NCBI GenBank assembly: GCA_034435835.1
Contig: DAOTWF010000032.1
Coordinates: 1-35,127 of the forward strand
Reading direction: 5' to 3'
Length of the DNA: 35,127 nucleotides
Source of the DNA: CALJTV01 sp034435835
Lineage (GTDB): Bacteria > Chloroflexota > Dehalococcoidia > GIF9 > UBA5629
Under the pieces are notes generated by a model. It did no database searches, was not told the origin of the DNA, and saw only the letters and a program-made list of their open reading frames with translations. The position numbers and the translations under genes were made by a program. The stretch's first letter is position 1, and each line of letters begins with the position of its first letter. Positions 24,080-31,220 of the stretch are shown in pieces.

Positions 24080-25264
24080 ATGAGACCGAGGGAGATAAGG
24101 CATGGCATCTACTGGGTGGGAGCGGTGGACTGGGACAGAAGGCTATTTGATTCGCTGATTCCGCTGCCCGACGGCACCAGCTATAACTCGTATCTGGTGC
24201 AGGGCAGCCAGAAGACGGCGCTGATCGACGGTGTTGACCCCACCAAGGAACGGTTGCTGCTGGAAAACCTGGACGCACTTGGAGTAAAGAAGCTGGACTA
24301 TTTGATTGCCAATCATGCAGAGCAGGACCATGCCGGCGCCATCCCGACGGTGTTGGCAAGATATCCTGATGCCAAGGTGGTGTGCACGCCGAGGTGCAAA
24401 GGGATGCTCGTAGATTTGCTGATGGTGGCTGAGGACAGGTTCATAACTGTGGAGGACAAGGAGACCGTCTCACTGGGAGACAGGACGCTGGAGTTTATCC
24501 ATGCCCCTTGGGTGCACTGGCCCGAGACCATGCTCACCTATCTAAGGGAAGAAAAAATCCTGTTCCCTTGCGATTTCTTCGGCTCCCATCTAGCCACCAG
24601 CGACCTGTTTGTCACCGACGAGGGGCAGGTGTATGAGGCGGCGAAAAGGTATTATGCCGAGATCATGATGCCCTTCCGCACTACCATACAGAAGAACCTG
24701 GAGAAGGTGAGGGAGTATCAGATAGACCTCATCGCACCGAGCCACGGTCCCATTTATAATAAGCCGGAGTTCATCCTCAGCGCTTACCATAGCTGGGCGT
24801 TCGACGAGCCCAAGAACATTGTGGTGCTGCCCTATGTTTCCATGCATGATAGCACCAGGCGGCTTGTGGCTCATTTTGTTGGTGCGTTGGTGGAGCGGGG
24901 GATAACGGTGAAGCAGTTCGACCTGCCGGTGACCGACATCGGTAAGCTAGCTATGGCTCTGGTGGACGCCGCCACCGTGGTCATCGGCACGCCCACGGTG
25001 CTGGGTGGGGCACACCCCGCAGCCGCTTATGCCGCCTTTTTGGCGAACGCGCTCAGGCCCAACCTGAAGTTTGCCTCGATAATCGGTTCCTATGGCTGGG
25101 GCGGTAAGGTTGTGGAGCAGCTCAGCGGGATGCTGACCAATTTGAAGGTAGAGCTGCTGCCACCGGTACTGGCAAAAGGCTATCCGCGCGAGGCTGATTT
25201 GAAAGCGCTGGACAGCCTTGCGGAGATGGTGAGGCAGAAACACCGAGAGAGCGGTGTCATGTAA
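24080..25264 (+). CDS. fprA: Flavodiiron protein FprA (O2/NO reductase)
   Basis: Reduces oxygen to water and/or NO to N2O. The 394-aa protein has a metallo-beta-lactamase-like diiron domain with ligands His79, Glu81, Asp83, His84 (NHAEQDHAG), His146 (WVHWPETM), Asp165 (FPCDFF) and His222 (SHGPIY). A C-terminal flavodoxin domain begins near residue 245 (KNIVVLPYVSMHDSTRRL) with VIGTPTVLGGAHP and GSYGWGGK. Strong GAGGAGG before the ATG. Hrb encoded upstream is the probable electron donor. Confidence 0.96.
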   Translation: MRPREIRHGIYWVGAVDWDRRLFDSLIPLPDGTSYNSYLVQGSQKTALIDGVDPTKERLLLENLDALGVKKLDYLIANHAEQDHAGAIPTVLARYPDAKVVCTPRCKGMLVDLLMVAEDRFITVEDKETVSLGDRTLEFIHAPWVHWPETMLTYLREEKILFPCDFFGSHLATSDLFVTDEGQVYEAAKRYYAEIMMPFRTTIQKNLEKVREYQIDLIAPSHGPIYNKPEFILSAYHSWAFDEPKNIVVLPYVSMHDSTRRLVAHFVGALVERGITVKQFDLPVTDIGKLAMALVDAATVVIGTPTVLGGAHPAAAYAAFLANALRPNLKFASIIGSYGWGGKVVEQLSGMLTNLKVELLPPVLAKGYPREADLKALDSLAEMVRQKHRESGVM

Positions 25265-25285
25265 ATATAGAAGAAGGAGGAGGAG

Positions 25286-25885
25286 ATGAGCGTAAGAGTA
25301 GGTAAACCGGCACCGGACTTCACCGCACGGGCATACCACGAAGGGAAGGCGAAGGACATCAAGCTCTCCGACTACCGCGGCAGGTGGGTGATGCTCTGTT
25401 TTTACCCCGGGGACTTCACCTTCGTCTGACCGACGGAGCTGTCGGCAGTTGCCGCAAGGTATGCTGAATTTCAGGAGCTGGGTGCGGAGGTGCTGTCGAT
25501 CAGTGTGGACAGCATATTCTCCCACAAGATCTGGCAGGAGGAGGAGCTTTCCAAAATGGTGGAGGGCGGTGTGCCCTTCCCCATGGTCTCGGATCCCGGC
25601 GGTAAGATCGGCTCGCTGTACGGCGTCTACGATGAGGAGGCTGGCGTAAATGTCAGGGGACGCTTTCTCATCGACCCCAACGGCATTATTCAAGCTATGG
25701 AGGTATTGACCCCGCCGGTAGGACGCAACGTCGCCGAGACGCTGCGCCAGATAAAGGCTTACCAGCACCATCAAGCTACCGGCGAGGTGATGCCCTCGGG
25801 CTGGCAGCCGGGCAAGCCCACCTTGAAGCCGGGCATGAAGCTGGCGGGCAAGGTGTGGGAGGTCTGGAACCCCAAGATGGAATAG
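25286..25885 (+). CDS. Selenocysteine-containing AhpC/Prx-type peroxiredoxin
   Basis: Reduces peroxides with a selenol. The 199-aa protein is an AhpC/Prx1-type peroxiredoxin in which the peroxidatic residue is encoded by TGA (25427-25429): FYPGDFTFV-U48-PTE, against FTFVCPTE in the family. The frame continues on both sides with VGKPAPDF, the strand ending LSISVDS, and GRFLIDPNG. The C-terminal VCP motif that carries the resolving Cys is VMP (GEVMPSGWQPGKP), so no resolving Cys remains; the only Cys is Cys38. GAAGGAGGAG precedes the ATG, and a SECIS-like hairpin follows the TGA. It lies between fprA and a copper-ATPase pair. Reduction probably needs an external thiol or selenol, such as the UPWC glutaredoxin. 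Confidence 0.95.
25439..25458 (+). promoter_or_regulatory. Bacterial SECIS element of the seleno-peroxiredoxin
   Basis: CGGC (25443-25446) pairs with GCCG (25451-25454) around the loop AGTT. CTG and CA-A-G extend the stem with two single-base bulges. Seventeen bases separate the TGA from the loop. The loop starts AGT, as in the seleno-glutaredoxin element. A competing helix (25430-25445) begins directly at the TGA. Confidence 0.7.
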
Positions 25886-25895
25886 TGCAAACAAA

Positions 25896-26189
25896 ATGAA
25901 ATCAAAACTCAGTGTGAACCACAATCAAGTGGAGATGAACCGCTTTGTGGAAGACCTTCTGGCTAAGGTCTCAGTGGCTATCGCCTCAGCCCTTAAGGGT
26001 ACCGAGGACATGCACCATCTTGATATCAACCTGGCGAAGGACGATGTCAGGGTCACTGTAAACGGTAGGGAGGTACCCTTAAACCCGTTCACCAGTGAGG
26101 TCATCGGCAATACCCTTCGTGGGCTCGTGTCCTCGCTCAAAGGTGTTGGCGATGCTACCCAGGTGAGCATCAGCGTGGAAACAGACTAG
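25896..26189 (+). CDS. Conserved-looking 97-aa protein of unknown function
   Basis: I recognise no family. The 97-aa protein is a compact alpha/beta sequence: a helix with NRFVEDLLAKVSVAIASAL, a beta pair with DINLAKDDVRVTVNGREV, and a second helix with EVIGNTLRGLVSSLKGV ending in VSISVETD. There is no Cys or signal peptide. The gene has no clear Shine-Dalgarno, begins 10 bases after the seleno-peroxiredoxin gene and ends flush against the copper ATPase start (TAG directly followed by ATG), so coupling to both is likely. Confidence 0.7.
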   Translation: MKSKLSVNHNQVEMNRFVEDLLAKVSVAIASALKGTEDMHHLDINLAKDDVRVTVNGREVPLNPFTSEVIGNTLRGLVSSLKGVGDATQVSISVETD

Positions 26190-28631
26190 ATGGCTATCAG
26201 GAAATCGGTCTTCCGCGTCCACGGTATGAGCTGTGCCTCCTGCGTTGCTCGCGTGGAGAGGGCGCTGAAGGAGGTGCCCGGGGTCATCTCCGCCAGTGTC
26301 AATCTGGCTTCGGAGACGGCAGTGGTGGAATATGATGAGGGTACTGCTCTTGCGGGACTGCGTCGGGCGGTGGCAAATGCTGGCTATGAGCTCAGGGAGG
26401 GGGTGGGACTTGAGGGCTCCGGGCTTATCGGTGCCGGTGAGGTGCGAGGACTGAAGGTAAAACTGATCGCAGCGCTGGCGTTGGCCGCCACTGTGATGGT
26501 GTTGAGCATGACGTTCGATTTCGTCGGGAAACCATACGTTCTGTGGCTGCTGGCTACGCCGGTGCAGTTCTGGGCGGGGTGGCAATTTTACAGAGGCGCC
26601 TGGGGGGCGCTGCGACACCGCACCGCTGATATGAATACCCTCATTGCTGTAGGTACCTCTGCGGCTTATTTCTACAGCGTCGCAGTGGCGGTGGCACCAC
26701 AGGCGTTTTCGGGTGTGATGGCGATGCCCGAGGTGTATTTCGACACCTCTTCGATGATCATTGCCCTGGTGCTGCTGGGGCGCTTCCTCGAAGCCACAGC
26801 CAAAGGGCGCACTTCTGAGGCGATCAAAAAGCTCGTCCAGCTCAGACCGGACAGGGCAATCGTGCTCAAGGATGGTATGGAGACAGAGGTGATGGTGGAG
26901 GAATTGAGCGTCGGCGATGTGGTGCTGGTGCGTCCCGGCGGGAGGATACCTGTGGATGGGGTGGTGAGAAAGGGTCACTCCACTGTGGATGAGTCAATGA
27001 TAACCGGCGAGAGTTTACCGGTGGAGAAGAAGGTGGGCGACATCGTTATCGGTGGCACCATCAACCTTGCCGGCAGCTTCCAGTTTGAAGCCACCAGGGT
27101 GGGCAAGGACACCATGCTTGCTCGCATCATCAGTCTGGTGGAGGAAGCCCAGGGTAGCAAGGCGCCGGTGCAGCGTCTGGCAGATGTCATCGCCAGCTAC
27201 TTTGTACCTGCGGTTGTGGGCATAGCAGTCATCACCTTCATCGTCTGGTATTTTTTGGGACCGGCGCCAGCGCTGACACACGCCTTGCTCAATTTTGTAG
27301 CTGTGCTCATCATTGCCTGTCCCTGTGCGCTGGGACTAGCCACGCCCACCGCTATCATCGTGGCTACGGGTAAGGGTGCCGAGAACGGCGTCCTTATCCG
27401 CAGTGCCGAGGCGCTGGAGAAGATGCAAAAAGTCAACTGTGTGCTTCTGGACAAGACGGGCACGCTGACCACCGGTAAACCTGTGGTCACAGATATAGAG
27501 TCCTTGCCCCCGTTCACCAAGGACGAGGTATTGCGGCTGGCAGCATCTGCTGAACGCAATTCGGAGCACCCTCTGGGCAGGGCTATAGTGAGCAGCGCTC
27601 TGGAAAAGGGGCTACCGCTTCTGGGGATATCGGCTTTTCAGGCTCTTCCCGGGCATGGCGTTGAGGTCATGGTGGGGACGAGAAGGGTCTTGTTGGGGAA
27701 CATGAACTTGATAGAGCTGGGCGGGCTGTCATCAGACGGCGTTTTAGCCCAGGCGCAGCGCCTCTGGGAGCAGGGCAAGACTGTGCTGTTCTTGGGTGTA
27801 GAGGATAGGGTGGTGGGCATACTTGCGCTAGCTGACACCATAAAGCCTGAGGCGAAGGACGTGGTCAGGGCACTGCACCAGATGGGGCTCGAGGTGGCGA
27901 TGCTTACCGGGGACAATGAGCGCACCGCCAGGGCAATCGCCCGGGAAGCAGGTATAGACCGCGTCCTGGCTGAGGTATTGCCGGAGAACAAAGCCCGAGA
28001 AGTACAGAGGTTGCGGGACGAGGGAAAGGTGGTGGCGATGGTGGGCGATGGTATCAACGATGCCCCGGCGCTGGCTCAGGCAGATGTGGGTCTTGCCATC
28101 GGCACCGGCACGGATATCGCCATGGAGGCTGGAGACATCGTGCTCGTGGGCGGTGACCTCCGTGACATCGTCACCGCAGTATATCTGAGCAGACGCACCA
28201 TGCGCACCGTCAAGCAGAATCTTTTCTGGGCGTTTGCTTATAACACGGCTCTGATACCTGTGGCGGCTGGTGCGCTTTATCCGTTTTTCCGGGGCAGTGG
28301 GGTGGCACCGGCGCTACATTTCGCGCTGGGCGAATATGGTTTTCTCAACCCGGTGCTGGCGGCAGCAGCCATGGCTGCCAGTTCCATCACCGTGGTACTC
28401 AACTCTTTGCGCCTAAAAGGTTTCAAGCTACCTGAATTACAAACTATCAAGAAAGGAGGTGAACAGATGGCGACCGATCCGGTATGCAAGATGGAGGTTA
28501 AGGAATCAGAAGCTGCGGCAACGTCTGAGTACAAAGGCAATAAGTATTACTTCTGTGCCCTCGCCTGCAAGAAGGCTTTCGACCAAGACCCTGAGAAATA
28601 TCTTGCTCCGCAGAAACCGCCGCGCAGGTGA
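26190..28631 (+). CDS. copA: Copper-type P1B ATPase with C-terminal YHS domain
   Basis: Exports Cu(I) from the cytoplasm. The 813-aa protein has an N-terminal HMA domain with GMSCASC (Cys15, Cys18), eight expected membrane helices with the CPC motif (ACPCALGLATPTA, about residue 375), phosphorylation motif DKTGTLTTG (Asp near 420), the SEHPLG motif of copper ATPases and GDGINDAPAL near 617. A YHS domain (DPVCKMEV, YFCALACKKAFDQDPEKYL) occupies the last 54 residues. The linker KKGGEQ is encoded by AAGAAAGGAGGTGAACAG, a strong ribosome site followed by an in-frame ATG, so the YHS part could also be made alone. Confidence 0.95.
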   Translation: MAIRKSVFRVHGMSCASCVARVERALKEVPGVISASVNLASETAVVEYDEGTALAGLRRAVANAGYELREGVGLEGSGLIGAGEVRGLKVKLIAALALAATVMVLSMTFDFVGKPYVLWLLATPVQFWAGWQFYRGAWGALRHRTADMNTLIAVGTSAAYFYSVAVAVAPQAFSGVMAMPEVYFDTSSMIIALVLLGRFLEATAKGRTSEAIKKLVQLRPDRAIVLKDGMETEVMVEELSVGDVVLVRPGGRIPVDGVVRKGHSTVDESMITGESLPVEKKVGDIVIGGTINLAGSFQFEATRVGKDTMLARIISLVEEAQGSKAPVQRLADVIASYFVPAVVGIAVITFIVWYFLGPAPALTHALLNFVAVLIIACPCALGLATPTAIIVATGKGAENGVLIRSAEALEKMQKVNCVLLDKTGTLTTGKPVVTDIESLPPFTKDEVLRLAASAERNSEHPLGRAIVSSALEKGLPLLGISAFQALPGHGVEVMVGTRRVLLGNMNLIELGGLSSDGVLAQAQRLWEQGKTVLFLGVEDRVVGILALADTIKPEAKDVVRALHQMGLEVAMLTGDNERTARAIAREAGIDRVLAEVLPENKAREVQRLRDEGKVVAMVGDGINDAPALAQADVGLAIGTGTDIAMEAGDIVLVGGDLRDIVTAVYLSRRTMRTVKQNLFWAFAYNTALIPVAAGALYPFFRGSGVAPALHFALGEYGFLNPVLAAAAMAASSITVVLNSLRLKGFKLPELQTIKKGGEQMATDPVCKMEVKESEAAATSEYKGNKYYFCALACKKAFDQDPEKYLAPQKPPRR
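28467..28631 (+). CDS. Possible independent translation of the YHS domain from an internal start
   Basis: An ATG at 28467, in frame with copA, is preceded by AAAGGAGGTGAACAG, as good a ribosome site as any in the window. It would yield a 54-aa YHS peptide with DPVCKM and CALACKKAF. YHS proteins of this kind are often separate genes next to copper ATPases, where they may bind copper. The ORF is continuous with copA, so two products from one frame are possible. Confidence 0.5.
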   Translation: MATDPVCKMEVKESEAAATSEYKGNKYYFCALACKKAFDQDPEKYLAPQKPPRR

Positions 28632-28646
28632 GGCATATAGGGTGTG

Positions 28647-28663
28647 GATAGCCGTGGGCTATC
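28647..28663 (+). repeat. Perfect 7-bp inverted repeat in the copA-ferritin intergenic gap
   Basis: GATAGCC-GTG-GGCTATC, 33 bases before the next start. No T-run follows, so it is more likely an mRNA processing or stability hairpin than a terminator. Confidence 0.5.
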
Positions 28664-28695
28664 AAAAGTAAAAAAGTCTGCAGGAGGTAAAAAGT

Positions 28696-29535
28696 ATGGA
28701 TAAGGAAAAGGTCATCGCCCTGCTCAACGAGGACCTAGAGGGTGAGCACGGCGCTATCATCCAGTACCTCATCCACGCCTACTCCATGGGTGAGGGTGAG
28801 CTTGCCTGTGAAATTGAGGCAATCGCCAGGGAAGAGATGCGGCATTTCGACTGGCTGGCTGAGACCATAGTGGAGCTCGGTGGCAAGCCCAGCCTGAAGC
28901 GCGGCAAGATGCGTATGGAGGGCAAGACCGTGAGCGACTGGATGGGGCAGGACGTGCTCCTGGAGGAAGACGCCATAGCCATGTACAAAGAGCACATCAG
29001 GGATATAGACGACCTTGGGATAAAGCGGGTGCTGCAGCGCATCCTCTCCGACGAAGAGTCCCACCGCGATGATTTCCGTCACTTCGTGGACAAGGCGAAG
29101 AAGGAAGGACTGAAGGACATCAGGGGGGAGCGGAAGGACGAGGTGACCAAAGTGCTGGACTGGGGGATAGAGCATGAATACACGGTAATACTGCAATACC
29201 TCTTCCATTCCTACATGGCAAGGAACAAAGAGGTCAAGAAGCAGATGGAGGACCAGGCGATAAACGAGATGCAGCACCTCGGCTGGCTGGCTGAGGAGCT
29301 GGTCGGGGGTGGTGGTAGCCCGCGTATTGAGCACACCGGGGTGGACCAGTCTACCAGTCATGCCGCGATGCTCAAAGCCGACATCGAGATCGAAAAGAAG
29401 GTGGCAGCCGAGTACGACAGGGCAGCCAAGAAAATAGCCGATGAGAAGCTGAAGAAGCTGCTTCTGCGTATCAAGGACCATGAGGTCTACCACACCGATG
29501 TATTCACCGATTTACTGAGGAAGGTGAAGAAATAG
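28696..29535 (+). CDS. Tandem ferritin-like (bacterioferritin-type) protein
   Basis: A 279-aa protein made of two ferritin-like domains. The first (about residues 1-137) has EGEHGAIIQYLIHAY, REEMRHFDWLAE, EEDAIAMYKEHI and DEESHRDDFRHF. The second (about 146-279) repeats the plan with EHEYTVILQYLFHSY, NEMQHLGWLAEE, EIEKKVAAEYDRA and DHEVYHTDVF. Each half keeps the Glu plus ExxH ligand sets for a diiron site. The halves are clearly related, so an internal duplication is likely. AGGAGGT precedes the ATG. Function is probably iron storage or peroxide detoxification. Confidence 0.9.
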   Translation: MDKEKVIALLNEDLEGEHGAIIQYLIHAYSMGEGELACEIEAIAREEMRHFDWLAETIVELGGKPSLKRGKMRMEGKTVSDWMGQDVLLEEDAIAMYKEHIRDIDDLGIKRVLQRILSDEESHRDDFRHFVDKAKKEGLKDIRGERKDEVTKVLDWGIEHEYTVILQYLFHSYMARNKEVKKQMEDQAINEMQHLGWLAEELVGGGGSPRIEHTGVDQSTSHAAMLKADIEIEKKVAAEYDRAAKKIADEKLKKLLLRIKDHEVYHTDVFTDLLRKVKK

Positions 29536-29541
29536 TTATAG

Positions 29542-29563
29542 TTTGAAGTTGGTGAACTTCAAA
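29542..29563 (+). repeat. Perfect 9-bp inverted repeat before the desulforedoxin gene
   Basis: TTTGAAGTT-GGTG-AACTTCAAA, ending where the AAAGAAAGGAG ribosome site of the next gene begins. It could be an operator or an mRNA hairpin controlling that start. Confidence 0.65.
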
Positions 29564-29577
29564 GAAAGGAGACGGAT

Positions 29578-29703
29578 ATGGCGAAGGTGACTGCTGTGGG
29601 TCAGGTGTTCAAATGCGACATATGCGGAAACGTGGTCGAGGTCAGGGTGGTGGGTGGTGGCGAGCTGGTCTGCTGCGGCGAACCGATGAAGATTCAGAAG
29701 TAA
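29578..29703 (+). CDS. dfx: Desulforedoxin-type protein (41 aa)
   Basis: A 41-aa iron protein equal to the N-terminal domain of desulfoferrodoxin. Cys13 and Cys16 (CDICGN) with the adjacent Cys32-Cys33 (LVCCGEPM) make the FeCys4 site of desulforedoxin. The superoxide-reductase domain that normally follows is absent: TAA comes after KIQK. AAAGAAAGGAG precedes the ATG. It lies 18 bases before the superoxide dismutase gene and may pass electrons or iron within the same defence pathway. Confidence 0.9.
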   Translation: MAKVTAVGQVFKCDICGNVVEVRVVGGGELVCCGEPMKIQK

Positions 29704-29721
29704 ACTAAGCGGAGGTGAAGA

Positions 29722-30300
29722 ATGGCTTATCAGGCTAAGGACTATAGCAGGCTTATCGGCATGGAGGGGTTCAGCGAGACACTGCTCAAAAACCACTTTA
29801 CCCTCTATCAGGGCTACGTCACCAATACCAACAAACTGATGGATGCTCTGTCTGCCATGCTAAAGGAGGGAAAGCAGGGCACGCCGGAGTATGCCGAGCT
29901 CAAGCGCAGGCTGGGCTGGGAGTTCAATGGAATGAGGTTGCACGAGTACTACTTTGAGAACCTCGGTGGTAAGGGGACGCTGGACAGGTCAGGAAAGTTA
30001 GCCCGCAATCTGGCTGAGGACTTCGGCAGCTACGAGGACTGGGAGAGGGACTTTAGAGCCAGTGGCACCATGCGTGGCATCGGTTGGGTCATCCTGTATC
30101 AAGATAACACAAACGGCAAACTTTTTAACCAGTGGATAAACGAGCATGATGTCGGTCATCCCGCTGGCTGTGTGCCCGTACTGGTGCTCGACGTTTTCGA
30201 GCATGCCTTCATGGTTGATTACGGGCTCAAGCGTGCCGACTATATCGAGGCGTTTTTCCGCAACATAGACTGGGCTGCTGTGGAGGGCAGGTTAAAGTAG
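29722..30300 (+). CDS. sodB: Fe/Mn superoxide dismutase
   Basis: Dismutates superoxide. The 192-aa protein keeps all four metal ligands: His25 (KNHFTLYQGYV), His74 (RLHEYYFENL), Asp157 and His161 (LDVFEHAF). The sequence around the third element (NEHDVGHPAGCVPVLVLD) differs from the usual DxxxxxxGxxPLLxxDVWEHAY, but the ligands are intact. Whether iron or manganese is used cannot be told here. GGAGG lies upstream. Confidence 0.93.
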   Translation: MAYQAKDYSRLIGMEGFSETLLKNHFTLYQGYVTNTNKLMDALSAMLKEGKQGTPEYAELKRRLGWEFNGMRLHEYYFENLGGKGTLDRSGKLARNLAEDFGSYEDWERDFRASGTMRGIGWVILYQDNTNGKLFNQWINEHDVGHPAGCVPVLVLDVFEHAFMVDYGLKRADYIEAFFRNIDWAAVEGRLK

Positions 30301-30315
30301 GGCTGGAGGGATAAA

Positions 30316-30666
30316 ATGGGCGAGTTTGTAGCAATAGGCGCAGTCAGCGATTTCCCCGAGGGGACGATGAGGGAGGTGAAGGCGAGCGATAAGGATGTGC
30401 TGGTGGTGAGGTCCGGGGGCAGGTTTTATGCCGTGGCGGCACGGTGCTCCCACATGGGTGGGAGGCTGGCGTCGGGCAAGCTTGAAGGGACGGTGGTCAC
30501 CTGCCCGTTGCACGGCTCTCAGTTTGACATCGCCGATGGGCATGTCGTCCGCTGGCTGAAGGGCTCGGGTGCGCTGTCTGCCATCGGCAAGGCTATGAAG
30601 GGTCCCAGAGGGCTGGCTGTATATGCCATCAGGGTGAACGGCGACAGAGTTCTGGTCGAGGTATGA
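30316..30666 (+). CDS. Rieske-type [2Fe-2S] ferredoxin
   Basis: A 116-aa soluble protein with the two Rieske half-sites CSHMGG (Cys44, His46) and CPLHGSQF (Cys63, His66). It is the stand-alone ferredoxin type that serves oxygenases or other electron-transfer partners; no oxygenase is encoded nearby. A GGAGGG ribosome site precedes ATG at 30316. In this cluster a role as electron carrier to a detoxification enzyme is plausible but unproven. Confidence 0.9.
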   Translation: MGEFVAIGAVSDFPEGTMREVKASDKDVLVVRSGGRFYAVAARCSHMGGRLASGKLEGTVVTCPLHGSQFDIADGHVVRWLKGSGALSAIGKAMKGPRGLAVYAIRVNGDRVLVEV

Positions 30667-30673
30667 AGTAGCG

Positions 30674-31201
30674 ATGATGCTAAAGGGCAAACGCATTGCC
30701 ATACTGGTCGAACAGGACTTCGAGGACTCCGAGCTTATGGAGCCATTGAAGGCGATGAAGGAGGCAGGCGCACAGGTGTTCATCGTTGGCAGCGGTTCTG
30801 CTACGGTGTACAGGGGCAAGAGGGGCAGGGCAGCGGTGAAGGCGGACCTGCCCGCCGACAAGGTGGGGGCTGAGGATTTCGATGCGGTCATCATTCCCGG
30901 TGGCTATGCGCCGGACAAGATGCGGCTGCACCAGCCGATGATAGACCTGGTGAGGCAGGCACACGAGCAGGGGAAGGTGATAGCTGCTATCTGTCATGGC
31001 CCACAGTTACTCATCTCTGCGGACGTGGTCAGAGGAAAACGGCTCACCTCCTGGCCCTCGATCGTGGTTGATTTGAAGAATGCGGGAGCCGTCTGGGTGG
31101 ACGAGCCCATGGTGCGTGACGGTAACCTCATCACCTCGCGCAAGCCGGCTGATTTACCGCTGTTCAACGCTGCCATCATTCAGGCGCTGGGAGGCAGGTA
31201 G
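30674..31201 (+). CDS. DJ-1/PfpI-family protein
   Basis: A 175-aa cytoplasmic protein of the DJ-1/PfpI superfamily, which includes intracellular proteases, glyoxalases and stress chaperones. The nucleophile elbow AAICHGPQLL has the expected Cys followed by His, with the Glu of FEDSELMEP near residue 18 and VIIPGGYAPDKMR in the usual place. It starts seven bases after the Rieske gene and is the last gene of the island. It is convergent with the following gene, 19 bases away. Confidence 0.92.
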   Translation: MMLKGKRIAILVEQDFEDSELMEPLKAMKEAGAQVFIVGSGSATVYRGKRGRAAVKADLPADKVGAEDFDAVIIPGGYAPDKMRLHQPMIDLVRQAHEQGKVIAAICHGPQLLISADVVRGKRLTSWPSIVVDLKNAGAVWVDEPMVRDGNLITSRKPADLPLFNAAIIQALGGR

Positions 31202-31220
31202 GATGTTGGTGTCAGGTAGC

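Noticed and set aside
25430..25445. Hairpin CCGAC-GGAGCT-GTCGG directly after the peroxiredoxin TGA as the SECIS
   Set aside because: Its loop lies only five bases from the TGA, too close for bacterial SECIS models; the next hairpin at 25439-25458 has the right distance. The two are mutually exclusive.
25286..25885. Pseudogene or sequencing-error reading of the peroxiredoxin with TGA
   Set aside because: The TGA sits exactly at the catalytic Cys, the frame is otherwise perfect with a strong ribosome site, and a second gene in the same cluster shows the same pattern with a SECIS-like hairpin.
24947..25924. 325-codon minus-strand frame over fprA and the peroxiredoxin
   Set aside because: Antisense to two well-supported genes, with His/Leu-rich composition typical of shadow frames.
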